Assembly: GCA_020025295.1 (NCBI GenBank)
Contig: JAHHSJ010000035.1
Coordinates: 1 to 21,036 of the forward strand
Origin: Oscillospiraceae bacterium
GTDB taxonomy: Bacteria > Bacillota > Clostridia > Oscillospirales > Oscillospiraceae
Direction: 5' to 3'
DNA: 21,036 bases
Positions 20,972 to 21,036 of the stretch are shown in pieces (position 1 is the first letter of the stretch; each line of letters begins with the position of its first letter). A model generated the notes under the pieces. It was given only the letters and a program-made list of their open reading frames with translations. It was not told where the DNA came from and ran no database searches. The translations under genes and the position numbers were made by a program.

Positions 20972-21036
20972 GAACACCAAGGTTCCAGTTCCGCAACAAG
21001 CCGTTCCATCTCCGCAACCAGTCCGTTCCATCGCAG
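20944..21036 (-). CDS. 3' end of an unidentified coiled-coil gene (partial)
   Basis: One minus-strand frame stays open from the window edge to a TAA at 20944-20946 and encodes 30 residues. It contains the heptad-like LVAEMERLVAELEPW, typical of a coiled-coil end, followed by a short tail. The stretch is built on a tandem repeat of 21-22 bp. The shortness means chance cannot be excluded, but the acidic/hydrophobic heptads and the stop just before the XRE promoter fit a gene end. Function unknown. Confidence 0.35.
   Translation of the reverse strand: MRWNGLVAEMERLVAELEPWCSGHGGEHLL
20990..21032. repeat. Two-copy 21-22-bp tandem repeat
   Basis: 20990-21010 and 21011-21032 are near-identical (TCCGCAAC(A/C)AG, then CCGTTCCATC), differing by one substitution and one inserted base. 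On the minus strand they encode a heptad repeat in the partial frame above. Confidence 0.75.

Overview
The window looks like a chromosomal segment of an anaerobic Bacillota (class Clostridia, probably Oscillospiraceae-like; genus not determinable from sequence reading alone). The basis is strong AGGAGG ribosome binding sites, sigma-A type promoters, many U-tract terminators, moderately GC-rich coding sequence with AT-rich promoters, a flavin-dependent thymidylate synthase, an arginine deiminase pathway and a VanRS-type two-component pair. No phage, insertion sequence, plasmid or CRISPR feature was seen.

Layout. (1) 1-5.2 kb: the 3' end of tRNA-Gly(GCC), then mgtE (magnesium transporter) behind a ~215-nt leader that folds into a three-way-junction-like element and can mask its ribosome binding site; then on the minus strand a Spx/ArsC-like protein, thyX and typA/bipA. 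(2) 5.3-8.2 kb: tRNA-Arg(CCT), a THUMP/Trm-like RNA methyltransferase, tRNA-Arg(ACG) and an AlaX/AlaRS-editing-like protein whose first pair of zinc-binding histidines appears replaced. (3) 8.2-14 kb: arginine deiminase operon arcA-arcB-arcD-like (no arcC in view), with a long inverted repeat in the arcA leader, a 337-nt hairpin-filled gap before arcD, a tandem duplication over the arcD 3' end, then an AraC-family regulator with two DNA-binding domains. (4) 14-16.4 kb: a 590-nt hairpin-rich gene-free stretch, argS (arginyl-tRNA synthetase, GTG start) and tRNA-Arg(CCG). (5) 16.4-21 kb: a possible small RNA, an unrecognised 212-aa protein, and on the minus strand a membrane-anchored C39-like cysteine peptidase, a VanS-like kinase, a VanR-like regulator, an XRE-family membrane regulator and the 3' end of an unidentified coiled-coil gene.

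How it fits together. Arginine is the theme of the middle: three tRNA-Arg genes, ArgRS and the arginine-degrading ADI pathway lie within about 11 kb, so arginine charging and arginine fermentation are neighbours. The deiminase makes citrulline and ammonia, the carbamoyltransferase makes ornithine and carbamoyl phosphate, and the transporter would exchange ornithine for arginine; the double-HTH AraC protein is the obvious candidate regulator. The most interesting unexplained signals are non-coding: the mgtE leader, the arcA leader repeat, the arcB-arcD gap and the argS upstream region. All fold statements come from reading complementarity by eye, not from a folding program.
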